Of a DNA stretch of 7,950 nt, positions 5,838 through 7,950 are shown one piece after another. Below the pieces are notes generated by a model. The model was not told the origin of the DNA, made no database searches, and saw only the letters and a list, made by a program, of their open reading frames with translations. Each line of letters starts with the position of its first letter. Position 1 is the stretch's first letter. Source of the DNA: Flavobacteriales bacterium UBA6049 (GTDB lineage Bacteria; Bacteroidota; Bacteroidia; Flavobacteriales_G; Salibacteraceae); contig DIYR01000066.1 in assembly GCA_002429085.1 (NCBI GenBank), forward strand, positions 1 to 7,950, given 5' to 3'. Position numbers and translations under genes: made by a program.

Positions 5838-7950
5838 ATGCCCAAAGATACAAGCATCAAGTCAGTATTAATCATCGGTTCAGGTCCTATCGTAATTGGT
5901 CAAGCATGTGAGTTTGATTACTCTGGTTCACAAGCGGCAAGATCTCTTAAAGAAGAGGGGATAGAAGTAACCCTGATTAATTCCAACCCTGCTACTATCA
6001 TGACTGATCCCGTAACTGCGGATCACGTGTATTTGTTACCCTTAACAGTAGATTCGATTCGTCAGATCTTATCTGAACGTCAAATTGATGCTGTGCTTCC
6101 TACGATGGGAGGACAAACAGCATTGAACTTGGCTATTGAGTGTCAAGATTCTGGTTTGTGGGAAGATTATGATGTGAAAATGATTGGTGTTGATATTGAT
6201 GCCATCGAAATCACAGAGAATAGAGAAGAATTCAGAAAACTGATGGATTCTATTGGAGTTGGACAAGCTCCATCAAGAATTGCAAAGTCTTTTTTAGAAG
6301 GGAAGGAAATTGCACAAGAACTTGGTTTTCCATTGGTTATTCGTCCTTCTTATACTCTTGGAGGGTCTGGGGCTTCATTCGTTCACACTCCTGAAGAGTT
6401 TGAAGAAAGATTGAATAGAGGTTTGCATGCTTCGCCTATTCATGAAGTATTGATTGATAAAGCCGTACTTGGTTGGAAAGAATATGAGCTAGAGTTATTG
6501 CGCGATGTGAACGATAATGTGATTATTATTTGTTCTATAGAGAATATGGATCCGATGGGAATTCATACAGGAGATTCTATTACCGTAGCGCCAGCAATGA
6601 CATTAAGTGATACTACTTATCAACGAATGCGCGATATGGCTATCAAAATGATGAGAGCCATTGGTGATTTTGCAGGTGGATGTAATGTTCAATTTGCTGT
6701 TTCTCCAGATGAGCAAGAAGAAATTATTGCTATTGAGATAAACCCTCGTGTTTCTCGTTCATCTGCACTAGCATCAAAAGCAACAGGTTATCCAATTGCT
6801 AAGATTGCAGCTAAATTAGCGATAGGTTATTCGTTAGATGAGTTAAGTAATGCAATAACTGGAAATACAACGGCATATTTTGAACCTACTTTAGATTACG
6901 TAATCGTAAAAATTCCTCGTTGGAACTTCAACAAATTCAAAGGATCTGATCGTGAGTTAGGACTTCAAATGAAATCTGTAGGAGAGGTAATGGGAATTGG
7001 CCGTAATTTTCAAGAGGCTCTCCAGAAAGCGTGTCAATCATTAGAAATTGGTAGAAATGGTTTAGGTGCTGATGGGCGCGAGTTGAGAGATCAAGATCAG
7101 ATATTGCATAGTCTTGGACATGCATCGTGGGATCGTTTATTCCACTTGTATGATGCTGTTAAACTAGGAATTCCATTCAAGACTATCCGTGAGATAACTA
7201 AAATAGATCCTTGGTTCTTGCACCAGATTGAAGAGTTAATCTCACTTGAAAAGGTTCTTAAGAAGCACAACATAGATGATATTCCTGAAAGTTTAATGCT
7301 TGAAGCAAAGCAGAAGGGGTACGCGGATAGACAAATAGCTCACTTATTGGGTTGTTTAGAAAGTGCAGTTTATACGAAAAGAACGGAGCAGAACATTAAC
7401 CGAGTTTATAAATTGGTTGATACATGTTCGGCTGAGTTTCCTGCCGAAACACCTTATTACTATAGCACTTTCGAACAGGAAAATGAAAGTGTAGTAACTG
7501 ATAAGAAAAAAGTAGTGATTTTGGGTTCTGGACCTAACCGAATTGGTCAAGGAATTGAGTTTGATTACAGTTGTGTGCATGGTGTATTAGCTGCTAAAGA
7601 ATGCGGCTACGAAACGATTATGATCAATTGTAATCCAGAAACGGTTTCAACTGATTTTGATATTGCAGATAAACTATACTTCGAGCCAGTTTTTTGGGAA
7701 CACATTTACGACATCATTCAACACGAAAAGCCAGAAGGAGTTATTGTTCAGTTGGGTGGTCAAACTGCTTTAAAGTTAGCTGAGAAATTGAGCCGTTATG
7801 GAATCAATATTTTTGGTACTGGCTACGAAGCTCTAGATATGGCTGAGGATAGAGGCGTATTTTCTGATTTATTGAAAGAGCTCGGAATTCCTTATCCAAA
7901 ATATGGCTCGGTAGAATCTGCTGATGAAGCCATTGAACTTTCCAGAGAAT
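5838..7950 (+). CDS. carB: Carbamoyl-phosphate synthase large subunit, N-terminal 704 residues (runs off the right edge)
   Basis: CarB makes carbamoyl phosphate from bicarbonate, two ATP and ammonia delivered by the small subunit CarA, feeding pyrimidine and arginine synthesis. The reading frame is open from the ATG at 5838 to the window edge with no stop or frameshift. The first half has GSGPIVIGQACEFDYSG (14-30) and ATP-grasp residues at E. coli positions: R129, R169 in VIRPSYTLGGSG, E215, H243 in MGIHTGDS, and Q285. E300 and N302 follow in EINPRVSRSSALASKATG, shifted by one from E. coli. The oligomerization region spans about 403-555. The second half opens with GSGPNRIGQGIEFDYS (563-578), and the window stops before its RPSY-type ATP-binding motif. 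No carA is visible. An earlier ATG at 5818 is out of frame. The C-terminal allosteric domain cannot be judged. Confidence 0.97.
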   Translation, partial: MPKDTSIKSVLIIGSGPIVIGQACEFDYSGSQAARSLKEEGIEVTLINSNPATIMTDPVTADHVYLLPLTVDSIRQILSERQIDAVLPTMGGQTALNLAIECQDSGLWEDYDVKMIGVDIDAIEITENREEFRKLMDSIGVGQAPSRIAKSFLEGKEIAQELGFPLVIRPSYTLGGSGASFVHTPEEFEERLNRGLHASPIHEVLIDKAVLGWKEYELELLRDVNDNVIIICSIENMDPMGIHTGDSITVAPAMTLSDTTYQRMRDMAIKMMRAIGDFAGGCNVQFAVSPDEQEEIIAIEINPRVSRSSALASKATGYPIAKIAAKLAIGYSLDELSNAITGNTTAYFEPTLDYVIVKIPRWNFNKFKGSDRELGLQMKSVGEVMGIGRNFQEALQKACQSLEIGRNGLGADGRELRDQDQILHSLGHASWDRLFHLYDAVKLGIPFKTIREITKIDPWFLHQIEELISLEKVLKKHNIDDIPESLMLEAKQKGYADRQIAHLLGCLESAVYTKRTEQNINRVYKLVDTCSAEFPAETPYYYSTFEQENESVVTDKKKVVILGSGPNRIGQGIEFDYSCVHGVLAAKECGYETIMINCNPETVSTDFDIADKLYFEPVFWEHIYDIIQHEKPEGVIVQLGGQTALKLAEKLSRYGINIFGTGYEALDMAEDRGVFSDLLKELGIPYPKYGSVESADEAIELSRE

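Noticed and set aside
6069..7580. Several short minus-strand reading frames (62-74 codons) under carB.
   Set aside because: carB is continuously open on the plus strand through this region with all its motifs, so these are antisense shadows.
1..7950. Search for CRISPR arrays, tandem repeats, insertion sequences, phage genes, toxin-antitoxin pairs or tRNAs.
   Set aside because: The genes are tightly packed housekeeping genes with short spacers. I saw no repeat array, transposase, integrase or cloverleaf, and no base composition shift that would suggest an island.

Overview
The window looks like an ordinary housekeeping stretch of a Bacteroidota chromosome, probably Flavobacteriales or a close relative. 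The reasons are AT-rich coding sequence, little Shine-Dalgarno signal, several intergenic matches to the Bacteroidota -7 promoter element TAnnTTTG, and a 52-residue L34 protein of the type seen in this phylum. The genus cannot be named from the sequence alone. Seven genes and one near-complete carB fill almost the whole window. No intergenic gap exceeds about 135 bases, and I see no mobile element, CRISPR array, tRNA or rRNA.

Left part (1-2763): the 5' portion of tgt (queuine tRNA-ribosyltransferase) runs leftward off the window. Divergent from it is a rightward set: a membrane-anchored family 2 glycosyltransferase, an ECF-type sigma factor whose ATG overlaps the glycosyltransferase stop codon (ATGA), and, after 44 bases, rsmG (16S rRNA m7G methyltransferase). 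Two of these genes modify RNA (tgt, rsmG).

Middle (2760-4927): a leftward MsbA/BmrA-type ABC half-transporter converges on rsmG, and both stop codons share one TTAA tetranucleotide. Upstream of it and divergent is rpmH (ribosomal protein L34), which has the best promoter in the window (TTG, 19 bases, TACCTTTG). rpmH ends at a strong rho-independent hairpin.

Right part (4928-7950): that hairpin contains the stop codon of a convergent, leftward alpha/beta hydrolase with an intact Ser-Asp-His triad. The hydrolase shares a 67-base divergent promoter region with carB (carbamoyl-phosphate synthase large subunit), which is open for 704 codons and leaves the window inside its second ATP-grasp half.

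I did not find a new biological system. The points that deserve a second look are small-scale: shared stop codons and an embedded terminator at the two convergent junctions, a start-codon/promoter conflict at the ABC transporter, a palindrome beside that promoter, and back-to-back promoter-like elements between the hydrolase and carB.
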